A DNA stretch of 64,000 nucleotides from Bacteroidota bacterium. GTDB lineage: Bacteria > Bacteroidota > Bacteroidia > Chitinophagales > Chitinophagaceae. Shown here piece after piece: positions 9,847 through 17,146 of the stretch; the first letter of the stretch is position 1; every line of letters starts with the position of its first letter. The notes under the pieces were generated by a model, which saw nothing but the letters and a program-made list of their open reading frames with translations, searched no databases and was not told where the DNA came from. The stretch is from NCBI GenBank assembly GCA_018268085.1, contig JAFDXE010000009.1:62001-126000 (forward strand), written 5' to 3'. The translations under genes were made by a program, and so were the position numbers.

Positions 9847-11889
9847 ATGTCTGAAAAAAAAGTATTCCAGCCTTTCGTTTCACCACAAACGAACATGAAA
9901 GAATTAACCGTAAAATCAATCCTGCTGGGTTGTTTGTTCGGTTTGATATTCGGCGCAGCCAATGTGTACCTGGCGTTAAAAGCCGGGCTTACCGTTTCAG
10001 CTTCGATACCCATTGCGGTAATTGCGATTACACTTGGACGTAAGTTTTTTAAAACAACCATTCTCGAAAACAATATTATTCAAACCACCGGAAGTGCCGG
10101 TGAAAGTATCGCATCGGGCGTTGCTTTTACATTACCGGGTTTCCTGTTCCTTACTTCTCCCAGTAGTGCTGATTATTTTAATTACCTCACCATCCTCATT
10201 CTTGCCATTGTAGGTGGTATCCTGGGTACACTACTGATGGTTCCATTGAGAAAAGCATTGATCGTAAATGAACACGACACTTTACCTTATCCCGAAGGAA
10301 CAGCCTGCGGCGATGTATTGAAAGCCGGGGAGAAAGGAGGAGATTTTGCTAAAACTGCCTTCTGGGGTTTAGGCATTGCCTTCCTCTATGCAACGCTGCA
10401 AAAGATTGCACACATAATTTCAGAAACACCTGCATATATGACCAAACAGGCCAACAAATTTTTCCCTTCGGCCAAACTGAGCGGAGAAATAACGCCGGAA
10501 TACATGGGTGTTGGTTATATCATTGGCCCGCGTATTTGCGGTGTGCTGGTAGCGGGTGGTGTGTTAAGCTGGCTGGTGTTGATTCCGTTGCTATCGTCAA
10601 TTGTTTCGCCCGACAGGATTGCATTGCAATTAAACAAACTCGGTTACCTCGCAGATATCACCAAAGATGGCGGCAAGGGCGGATGGAATGCCGCTACGCA
10701 CACATTCAATGATTTTTCTGCTGCAGTATATTATGCATTCATTCGCCAGATAGGTGCCGGTGCGGTTGCGGCAGGAGGAATCATTACATTGATTAAAACA
10801 ATACCAACCATTGTAAAATCTGTAAAAGGAAGTATTACTTCCATTAAGAACAATGCAGCAGGAGAAACCGGAACTGTGTTGAGAACAGAACGTGACCTGA
10901 GCATGAAGATCGTAGGTATTGGCAGCCTCGGCCTGGTGGCATTGATCGCTTTGCTTCCACAGGTGAATAACGGCAGCATTTTCCAGGGACTGCTCATTGG
11001 TATTCTCGTAATTTTATTCGGGGCATTGTTCGTAACGGTTTCATCAAGAATTGTGGGCTTGATCGGTTCTTCCAACAATCCCATCAGTGGTATGACCATT
11101 GCAACAGTGATGGGAACGAGTTTAATTTTTATTGCCGCAGGCTGGACAGGTAAAGTATATGAACCCATGGTGCTTGTTGTTGGAGGAATGATCTGTATCG
11201 CTGCTGCCAATGCCGGGGCAACTTCGCAGGATTTAAAAAGTGGTTACCTGGTTGGATCTACGCCACGCAATCAGCAAATAGCATTGTTTGCCGGCGCCAT
11301 TGTTTCTTCTATTATCATTGGCTTTACCATTAAGTTTCTGGATAAGCCCACTTCAGAATTAGCCGCACAAGGCGTAACGCACTTAATCGGAACGGAGAAA
11401 TTTCCTGCACCACAGGCTACACTGATGGCAACACTGATCAAAGGAATTTTATCATTTAACCTCGACTGGCAATATGTTTTTGTAGGTGTATTTCTTGCCA
11501 TTGTAATGGAGCTGTGCGGTATTAAAGCATTAAGCTTTGCAGTGGGCGCTTATCTTCCTTTATCTACAACATTACCCATTGCCATTGGTGGTTTGGTTAG
11601 AGGAATTGTGGATGGCAAAAAGAAAAAACAAAATATCGTACTCAGTGCAGAAGAAGAAGAATTGGGTAAAGGAAGTTTATTTGCAACCGGGCTCGTTGCC
11701 GGGGGTGCTGTTGCCGGTGTGATCATTGCTTTCGTAGAAGGCAGTGAAGGCGGCGAGAAATTTTTAAGAGCCGTAACAATGGAAGGAAAACTTACCGAAG
11801 CCATGGGCGAACATGCGTATGATCTGTTAGGCGTTGGATTTTTTGCATTGATGGGTTGGATTTTATACAGGATCGCCATGAAGAAATAA
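9847..11889 (+). CDS. OPT family oligopeptide transporter
   Basis: Large polytopic inner-membrane protein of 680 residues with about 15 hydrophobic segments, typical of bacterial OPT transporters. The conserved N-terminal region (LTVKSILLGCLFGLIFGAAN), the PYPEGTACGDVLKAGE segment near 147-162 and the GATSQDLKSGYLVGSTP motif near 456-472 are clear family marks. It probably takes up oligopeptides or metal-chelating peptides; the substrate cannot be told from sequence. It has its own terminator at 11913. Confidence 0.93.
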   Translation: MSEKKVFQPFVSPQTNMKELTVKSILLGCLFGLIFGAANVYLALKAGLTVSASIPIAVIAITLGRKFFKTTILENNIIQTTGSAGESIASGVAFTLPGFLFLTSPSSADYFNYLTILILAIVGGILGTLLMVPLRKALIVNEHDTLPYPEGTACGDVLKAGEKGGDFAKTAFWGLGIAFLYATLQKIAHIISETPAYMTKQANKFFPSAKLSGEITPEYMGVGYIIGPRICGVLVAGGVLSWLVLIPLLSSIVSPDRIALQLNKLGYLADITKDGGKGGWNAATHTFNDFSAAVYYAFIRQIGAGAVAAGGIITLIKTIPTIVKSVKGSITSIKNNAAGETGTVLRTERDLSMKIVGIGSLGLVALIALLPQVNNGSIFQGLLIGILVILFGALFVTVSSRIVGLIGSSNNPISGMTIATVMGTSLIFIAAGWTGKVYEPMVLVVGGMICIAAANAGATSQDLKSGYLVGSTPRNQQIALFAGAIVSSIIIGFTIKFLDKPTSELAAQGVTHLIGTEKFPAPQATLMATLIKGILSFNLDWQYVFVGVFLAIVMELCGIKALSFAVGAYLPLSTTLPIAIGGLVRGIVDGKKKKQNIVLSAEEEELGKGSLFATGLVAGGAVAGVIIAFVEGSEGGEKFLRAVTMEGKLTEAMGEHAYDLLGVGFFALMGWILYRIAMKK

Positions 11890-11912
11890 TTTTTATATCT
11901 CAGTCTCCTGGT

Positions 11913-11945
11913 AACCGGCTGCCATGCATGCCGGTTTTTTTTTGC
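11913..11945 (+). terminator. intrinsic terminator after the OPT gene
   Basis: Inverted repeat AACCGGC / GCCGGTT with a 10-nt loop, followed by eight or more T residues. It lies 24 nt after the OPT stop codon. Confidence 0.8.
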
Positions 11946-12177
11946 ATAAATACCCAACCTTTTTTGAGAACGCACAGTTAATATACATGGCGGGATGGAA
12001 ACCATCCAATAGCACAGGGCGTAAATGTGGTAATTGTAGGACTACTGCATTTATGCCTTTGCTTTTATAAAGCTGCTCAACAATCTTCCGCAGATACCCA
12101 ACCGTTTTTGGAAAAATGGCAGTTATTACAAAAGAACACAAGCTGTTCTGCTAATCCTTCCATTAAAAATACCGGAT
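11946..12177. repeat. gap with an imperfect direct repeat
   Basis: Two stretches beginning ATACCCAACC (about 11948 and about 12091) align over about 35 nt with several mismatches. No open frame here resembles a protein. Function unknown; it could be the upstream region of the following lipoprotein gene. Confidence 0.3.
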
Positions 12178-12612
12178 ATGAAAAAGTTATTATTGGGAAC
12201 AATCGTTTTACTATTGTTCGCCGTTTCTCTATTACTGGTTCAGATCAGTTGTTCAAAAACTGGTGCACAGGTAAATGCCACAAAAACTGTGGGCAACAAT
12301 CAACTCAATAAAATCATTTTCACAAAAGATAAAGACAATGATGGCTGCGAATTATGGATATGTGATTACGATGGCAGCAATCAACAACAGATACCAGTGG
12401 CTTTACCGGAACATTTTTATATAGACAATAACAGCAATGCAAATGCAGTACGTTTATCACCCGATGGACAAACCGTTTTTTTTGTAGGCAACTATACCAA
12501 TATCACACCTGGTACGCAAAGCTCCATTTATGCGTGCACTATTGATGGGAAAAATATGCGGCTGGTGGTACAGGGTGGCAGAAAAAAAATGCACCTGGGC
12601 GGGGCGTATTAA
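12178..12612 (+). CDS. small lipoprotein with TolB-like beta-propeller motif
   Basis: Unrecognised 144-residue protein. The N-terminus is a lipoprotein signal peptide: Lys-Lys, a hydrophobic core, then a Cys at about 25 after VQIS. The body contains one clear PD40/TolB-type blade (RLSPDGQTVFFVG, about 97-109) and a second partial blade (IYACTIDGKNMRLV). Full TolB-like propellers are several times longer, so this is either a naturally short family or a truncated copy. It ends in two consecutive stop codons with no sign of homology beyond. It is probably anchored on the periplasmic face of a membrane; function unknown. Confidence 0.6.
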   Translation: MKKLLLGTIVLLLFAVSLLLVQISCSKTGAQVNATKTVGNNQLNKIIFTKDKDNDGCELWICDYDGSNQQQIPVALPEHFYIDNNSNANAVRLSPDGQTVFFVGNYTNITPGTQSSIYACTIDGKNMRLVVQGGRKKMHLGGAY

Positions 12613-12639
12613 TAGTGAGAAAATGAAAAGTTTTGTACA

Positions 12640-12763
12640 CGAATTACACGAACTTAGTAGCCTTTGCCATCCGCTATCTTGAATCTCATATCTAGTAACT
12701 TATATCTTTTAACTTGTAACTTATATCTTATAACTTGTAACTTGTAACTTGTATTCTATCCCA
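12640..12763. repeat. short-period low-complexity tract
   Basis: AT-rich tandem pieces AACTTGT and AACTTATATCTT recur several times between about 12680 and 12755, immediately after the serS stop codon on the other strand. Nothing coding. Confidence 0.55.
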
Positions 12764-14032
12764 TCACAACTTCGCCGCCCCGAAATATCCATGCAGCGCT
12801 TTCGGCAAATGAATACCGTCTTCTCTCTGGTTATTTTCGAGCAACGCAGCCACTATTCTTGGTAAGGCCAGCGAAGATCCATTCAATGAATGCAGCAACT
12901 GTGTTTTACCCGTTTCATCTTTAAAACGGATCTTCATCCTGTTCGTCTGGAATGTTTCAAAATTACTTACTGAACTCACCTCCAGCCATTTTTGCTGTGC
13001 AGCACTGTACACTTCAAAATCATACGTGAGTGCAGATGTAAAGCCCATATCGCCGCCGCATAAACGAAGAATGCGATACGGCAATTCCAGGAACTGCAAC
13101 AAACGTTCTACATGATTCACCATTTCTTCCAATACTTCATAACTGTTGGCCGGATGTACTATCTGTATGATCTCCACTTTATCGAACTGGTGTACCCTGT
13201 TCAGTCCCCTTACATCGGCACCAAAACTTCCCGCTTCCCTCCTGAAACAGGGTGTATAGGCCGTTAACTTCAACGGCAATGCAGATTCCTTAATGATTTC
13301 ATTGCTGAACACATTCGTAACCGGAACTTCTGCTGTTGGAATCAGATAAAATCCATCTGCCGTAATATGATACATCTGCCCCTCTTTATCCGGCAACTGC
13401 CCGGTACCGTAAGCTGTATTTTCATTTACCATCAATGGCGGCAGGTATTCTGTATAACCGGCTTCGGTATTGTAATCAAGAAAATACTGGATGAGCGAAC
13501 GCTGCAGTTTAGCGCCCTTCCCTTTGTACAAAGGAAATCCGCTGCCGGCAATTTTTGCACCGGTTTCAAAATCGATCAGGTTGTATTGTTTGATCAATTC
13601 CCAATGCGGAACTGCACTGCTTCCCAGTACTGGTTTTATACCTCCCTCTCTCACTACTTCATTGTCTTCTGCTGATTTTCCTTTTGGTACGCTTATATGA
13701 GGAAGATTGGGTAATTGCAACAACTGGTCATTGAATTTTTTTTCCAGCGCCTGTAATTCTTCCGCCTTTGCACTTTGTTCCTGTTTCAACCGGGCTACTT
13801 CCTGCTTCTTTCCTTCGGCCGCATCTTTATCTCCCCTGGCCATTAACATACCCACTTCTTTTGATAAAGCATTAATAGATGCCTGTACATTTTCCGACAG
13901 CGTTCTGATCTTCCGCACTTCCTCATCTGTTTGAAGAATACTATCTACCAAATCAATCTTTGCAAAATTCCTCACGGCCAGTCTTTCTTTTACCAGTTCC
14001 GGGTGCTGACGTATAAAATTTACCTGTAACAT
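12764..14032 (-). CDS. serS: serine-tRNA ligase
   Basis: Class II aminoacyl-tRNA synthetase that charges tRNA-Ser (and tRNA-Sec where present). It has 422 residues, the usual length. The N-terminal tRNA-binding coiled-coil arm spans about 30-105. Motif 2 FRREAGSFG is at 263-271 with RGLNRVHQF at 275-283. Motif 3 (SSLALPRIVAALLEN) is near the C-terminus. The start is ATG, 32 nt downstream of a perfect -7 box. Divergent from the 116-residue hypothetical gene. Confidence 0.97.
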   Translation of the reverse strand: MLQVNFIRQHPELVKERLAVRNFAKIDLVDSILQTDEEVRKIRTLSENVQASINALSKEVGMLMARGDKDAAEGKKQEVARLKQEQSAKAEELQALEKKFNDQLLQLPNLPHISVPKGKSAEDNEVVREGGIKPVLGSSAVPHWELIKQYNLIDFETGAKIAGSGFPLYKGKGAKLQRSLIQYFLDYNTEAGYTEYLPPLMVNENTAYGTGQLPDKEGQMYHITADGFYLIPTAEVPVTNVFSNEIIKESALPLKLTAYTPCFRREAGSFGADVRGLNRVHQFDKVEIIQIVHPANSYEVLEEMVNHVERLLQFLELPYRILRLCGGDMGFTSALTYDFEVYSAAQQKWLEVSSVSNFETFQTNRMKIRFKDETGKTQLLHSLNGSSLALPRIVAALLENNQREDGIHLPKALHGYFGAAKL

Positions 14033-14063
14033 CTGTTGCTTCTTTTAAAAATCATTAAGAGCG

Positions 14064-14099
14064 CAAATATAAACCTCAAAATCTTATTACTTACATTTG
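14064..14099. promoter_or_regulatory. two opposed -7 boxes between serS and the hypothetical gene
   Basis: Minus strand TATATTTG at 14064-14071 serves serS. Plus strand TACATTTG at 14092-14099 lies 4 nt before the ATG at 14104. Both match TAnnTTTG exactly. They form an inverted repeat with outer arms GCGCAAAT and ATTTGCGC. Confidence 0.5.
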
Positions 14100-14103
14100 C
14101 GCC

Positions 14104-14454
14104 ATGCAACATGCCGGAGAAGATCTGCAGGTAAGATGGTTGAAACTGCGCATTCAGTTAAAAGAGCGCTTTGGAATAAAACCGGATATGAACGGAATTT
14201 TACTCCTGATTGGCGTACAGGAACTCGGCCAGGGGGCGCATGAATTCAGTAAAGAACAAAAGCAGGACCTGATGCACATTGCCGTTTGCACCGTTCTTTC
14301 CCAAAGCGGCTATTACCGGTTTGATGGTCATGACGACGAAGGCTGGCCGCATTTCAGTTTGGCAAAACCATTGCCTTCATTTAATTTATTTGAACAGGAA
14401 AATTTTTTGAAAGATCATATTTTACTTTATTTTCAAAAACAGGATTTTATTTAA
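14104..14454 (+). CDS. conserved hypothetical protein
   Basis: I do not recognise a named family. It has 116 residues, is soluble, and has no signal peptide or membrane segment. The N-terminal half looks helical (about 6-25), followed by GILLLIGVQELGQG (about 31-44), a charged helix, then a Trp/His-containing segment DDEGWPHF near 78-85. The style is that of small Bacteroidota-wide hypothetical proteins. The -7 box TACATTTG ends 4 nt before the ATG, so the transcript may be leaderless. Followed by the cyclophilin gene 29 nt later, so the two may be co-transcribed. Confidence 0.75.
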   Translation: MQHAGEDLQVRWLKLRIQLKERFGIKPDMNGILLLIGVQELGQGAHEFSKEQKQDLMHIAVCTVLSQSGYYRFDGHDDEGWPHFSLAKPLPSFNLFEQENFLKDHILLYFQKQDFI

Positions 14455-14483
14455 ATACGAAATACCATTAATAAATATTTACA

Positions 14484-15263
14484 ATGAAAAGAACGAAGAT
14501 TTTATTGGCCACCTGCTTACTGGCCGGCATGATGAGCATACAGGCAAATGCCCAGGTTAAAAAAACAACCACACCAAAGAAAACACCTGCAACCACGGCT
14601 GCAAAAAAAACTACGGCACCGGTAAACAAAGTGGCTGCAACAAAATCCGCAGTTAAACCAGATCTCGCAACTGCCGGCAGCATACGCATTAAAATTGTAA
14701 CCGATTCGGGAACGATGTTTTTACGTTTATATGATTCTACCCCTTTACACCGCGATAATTTTGTAAAACTGGTTAAACAGGGTTTTTACGACAGCCTGCT
14801 TTTCCATCGGGTAATCCAGGGATTCATGATACAGGGTGGAGATCCATTGAGCAAAAACGCAGCGCCTGGTCAGCCACTGGGTATGGGCGGTGGTGATATG
14901 GAACGCATTCCTGCAGAATTCAGGAACGGCATCATTCATAAAAGAGGTGCACTGGCAGCGGCAAGAGACGGCAATCCGCAAAAAGCAAGCAGCGCCTGCC
15001 AGTTTTATATCGTTCAGGGAAAAAGATCTACAGACGCAGAACTGGGCATGATTGAACAACGCTCCGGTGTAAAATATACAGAAGAGCAAAGAGAAATATA
15101 TAAATCGATGGGCGGAACACCATTCCTTGATCATGAGTACACCGTTTTTGGAGAAGTAGAAACAGGATTGGAAGTGATTGATAAAATTGCTTCAGTAGCA
15201 AAAGCACCGGGCGACAGACCCATTGGTGATATACGAATGCACATCGAAATTGTAAATGAATAA
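14484..15263 (+). CDS. exported cyclophilin-type peptidyl-prolyl isomerase
   Basis: Cis-trans isomerase acting on Xaa-Pro bonds, predicted periplasmic. It has 259 residues. The signal peptide ends at about 23 (Ala-Gln-Ala). A basic Lys/Thr/Ala/Pro-rich linker follows at about 25-62, then the cyclophilin fold. Family marks are FHRVIQGFMIQGGDP (about 111-125), a conserved FYIVQG segment and the C-terminal FGEVETGLEVIDKI. An insert around 190-215 (SGVKYTEEQREIYKSMGG) is typical of Bacteroidota members. The histone-like basic linker is unusual for a periplasmic enzyme and may bind acidic envelope polymers (inference). Confidence 0.92.
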   Translation: MKRTKILLATCLLAGMMSIQANAQVKKTTTPKKTPATTAAKKTTAPVNKVAATKSAVKPDLATAGSIRIKIVTDSGTMFLRLYDSTPLHRDNFVKLVKQGFYDSLLFHRVIQGFMIQGGDPLSKNAAPGQPLGMGGGDMERIPAEFRNGIIHKRGALAAARDGNPQKASSACQFYIVQGKRSTDAELGMIEQRSGVKYTEEQREIYKSMGGTPFLDHEYTVFGEVETGLEVIDKIASVAKAPGDRPIGDIRMHIEIVNE

Positions 15264-15397
15264 TTGCTACGGAAGAAAAGCCGTTATTCATTGCGTTACT
15301 TTATGTATTGGTTACTTTATGACACATCAACCAAACATCCAATCATTTTTTCTAAATTGCAGCAACATTTTTCACCAGCAACAAAAAACATTGTAAG

Positions 15398-15775
15398 ATG
15401 AACTATCCAGCCAACCTCAGGTATACAAAGGATCACGAATGGGTTTTATTAGAAGGAAATACAGCAACTGTAGGTATTACAGATTTTGCACAACACGAAT
15501 TGGGCGATATCGTTTATGTTGATATCAATACCAAAGGAAAAACACTGGCTGCCGAAGATGTTTTTGGTACCGTTGAAGCGGTGAAAACCGTTAGCGACCT
15601 GTTTTTACCAGCGGCAGGAACCATCAATGAAATCAATCCGGCGCTGGAAGCAAATCCGGAACTGGTAAACAGTGATCCTTACGGACAGGGATGGATGATT
15701 AAAATGACTGTTGATAACCCGGCCGACATCGAAAAACTGATGAGCGCCGAAGCGTACACAGCGCTGGTAGGATAA
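15398..15775 (+). CDS. gcvH: glycine cleavage system H protein
   Basis: Lipoyl carrier of the glycine cleavage complex, shuttling the aminomethyl group between the P, T and L proteins. It has 125 residues, full length. The lipoyl-attachment lysine is K63 in the motif VEAVKTVSD. The rest shows the standard hammerhead sequence ([35 protein letters not shown]). The gcvP and gcvT genes are not in this window. The vanZ-type gene follows after 16 nt, suggesting co-transcription. Confidence 0.97.
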   Translation: MNYPANLRYTKDHEWVLLEGNTATVGITDFAQHELGDIVYVDINTKGKTLAAEDVFGTVEAVKTVSDLFLPAAGTINEINPALEANPELVNSDPYGQGWMIKMTVDNPADIEKLMSAEAYTALVG

Positions 15776-15791
15776 CAGTGAAATTTATTGA

Positions 15792-16208
15792 ATGAAGCCA
15801 CTTACTTTCAGGAGTTTTATTCCAGGTATTATCTGGTTTGCGATTGTGCTTACACTGATTTGTTTGCCCAGTAGTGATATACCCGAACCCAAAGGCTGGT
15901 TCGAATGGATGAACCTGATCCGTATAGATAAACTGGTGCATGCCGGTATTTTTTCCCTGCTGGCTTTCCTGTTCATGCGGCCTATTTTATTAAGTGATTT
16001 CTCACCCGAATACAAATGGGGTTATCTCCTGCGCATCGCTTTGGCAGTGTGTATATGGGGATTAACTACAGAACTGATCCAGAAATTTTTCGTTCCTTCC
16101 CGCCAGTTCGACCTGGTAGATTGGGCCGCAGATACCATCGGGGCATTGATCGCCCTGTTGTTCTGCAGGAAAGTGTACGCTAAATATCTACGTAAAAACT
16201 CAAATTAA
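15792..16208 (+). CDS. VanZ-like family membrane protein
   Basis: Short polytopic protein of 138 residues with about four hydrophobic segments and the VanZ-family features: a cytoplasmic/loop Asp-Lys-His segment (RIDKLVHAGIF, about 44-54) and the later TELIQKFFVPSRQFDLVDWAADTIGALI block (about 95-122). VanZ relatives have no single proven function; one confers low-level teicoplanin resistance. The gcvH-vanZ neighbourhood is common in Bacteroidota. A weak terminator-like hairpin follows. Confidence 0.85.
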   Translation: MKPLTFRSFIPGIIWFAIVLTLICLPSSDIPEPKGWFEWMNLIRIDKLVHAGIFSLLAFLFMRPILLSDFSPEYKWGYLLRIALAVCIWGLTTELIQKFFVPSRQFDLVDWAADTIGALIALLFCRKVYAKYLRKNSN

Positions 16209-16217
16209 TAACAATAC

Positions 16218-16243
16218 AAGCCGGCTTTGATTGCCGGTTTAAA
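16218..16243 (+). terminator. possible terminator after the vanZ-like gene
   Basis: Hairpin AAGCCGGC / GCCGGTTT with a 7-nt loop, but only three T residues follow, so termination is likely weak. Confidence 0.4.
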
Positions 16244-16247
16244 AGAC

Positions 16248-16255
16248 TACTTTTG
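16248..16255 (+). promoter_or_regulatory. -7 box for the DUF4290 gene
   Basis: TACTTTTG, an exact TAnnTTTG match, ends 5 nt before ATG 16261 and 23 nt before ATG 16279. The expected transcript start falls near 16261, which favours the second ATG as the true start. Confidence 0.45.
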
Positions 16256-16278
16256 TACCTATGATAAATGCCGATACA

Positions 16279-16998
16279 ATGGAATACAATACAACGAGAA
16301 ATCATTTGATCATGAAGGAATATGGCAGGCATATTCAGAAAATGGTTGAATATCTCCTCACCCTTGAAGACCGGGAAGAAAGACAACGCAACGCCTATGC
16401 GGTTATTGAATTGATGGGCTTCCTGAATCCTCATCTTAAAAATGTAGAAGATTTCCGTCATAAACTTTGGGATCATCTTTTCCTGATCAGCGATTTTCAA
16501 CTGGATGTTGACAGTCCATACCCTATCCCCACCAGGGAAACACTCAAAGCAAAACCTGATGTTTTATCGTATCCAAAAAAATATCCGAAGTTTCGCCACC
16601 TCGGAAAAAATATTGAAGTGGTAATCGACAAAGCACTGAAAGAAGAAAATCCTGAAAAGAAACAAGGCTTTGCCAATGCTATCGCTTATTACATGAAGCT
16701 TACTTATAGCAACTGGCATAAAGAACTGGTGCATGACGACAGCATTCAGAATGAATTAACCACCATTACCGACGGTGAACTGGAATTTAATAATCGTCCG
16801 TTTGTAAAACATCGCAACGATAACCGCGGCGACAGAGATGATTACGGCAGCAACAGCGGGGGCCGCAACCAGTACCGCCAGAATTTTGGAGGCAATAACC
16901 GGGGCGGACAAGGAAACCGCAACCAGGGTAACCGTAACCAGGGCGGAAGAAATAACGACAACCGCAACAACAACAGGAATTTTAAGAAACGATATTAA
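16279..16998 (+). CDS. DUF4290 family protein with Arg/Asn/Gly-rich tail
   Basis: Bacteroidota protein of unknown function, 239 residues from this start (245 from ATG 16261). The conserved N-terminal domain (about 1-165) begins MEYNTTRNHLIMKEYGR and is mostly helical. The last ~60 residues are low-complexity, built of RNQGN, GGRN and NNNR units, with an RGG/RN character seen in RNA-binding disordered tails. Located just upstream of murA, an arrangement I know from many Bacteroidota genomes. The later ATG is chosen because of the promoter position and the family's N-terminus. Confidence 0.85.
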   Translation: MEYNTTRNHLIMKEYGRHIQKMVEYLLTLEDREERQRNAYAVIELMGFLNPHLKNVEDFRHKLWDHLFLISDFQLDVDSPYPIPTRETLKAKPDVLSYPKKYPKFRHLGKNIEVVIDKALKEENPEKKQGFANAIAYYMKLTYSNWHKELVHDDSIQNELTTITDGELEFNNRPFVKHRNDNRGDRDDYGSNSGGRNQYRQNFGGNNRGGQGNRNQGNRNQGGRNNDNRNNNRNFKKRY

Positions 16999-17017
16999 TC
17001 TCCACATCTTTTATAGC

Positions 17018-17047
17018 AAACCCGGTAAGATCATTGCCGGGTTTTTT
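17018..17047 (+). terminator. intrinsic terminator after DUF4290
   Basis: Inverted repeat AAACCCGG / CCGGGTTT, 11-nt loop, then T residues. It separates the DUF4290 gene from murA, which therefore probably has its own promoter (a TTAATTTG box at 17115-17122). Confidence 0.8.
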
Positions 17048-17146
17048 GTATCCGGTTGTTTTGAGTATTCCATTTAACAAAGAAGAATTAAACCGTAAAA
17101 ACAATTCGATTCACTTAATTTGCAGCTTTCAAAAAATAAAACATTC

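Noticed and set aside
12178..12612. Calling the small TolB-like lipoprotein a pseudogene
   Set aside because: It has a complete signal, intact frame and two stop codons, with no continuation of homology in other frames; truncation is possible but unproven.
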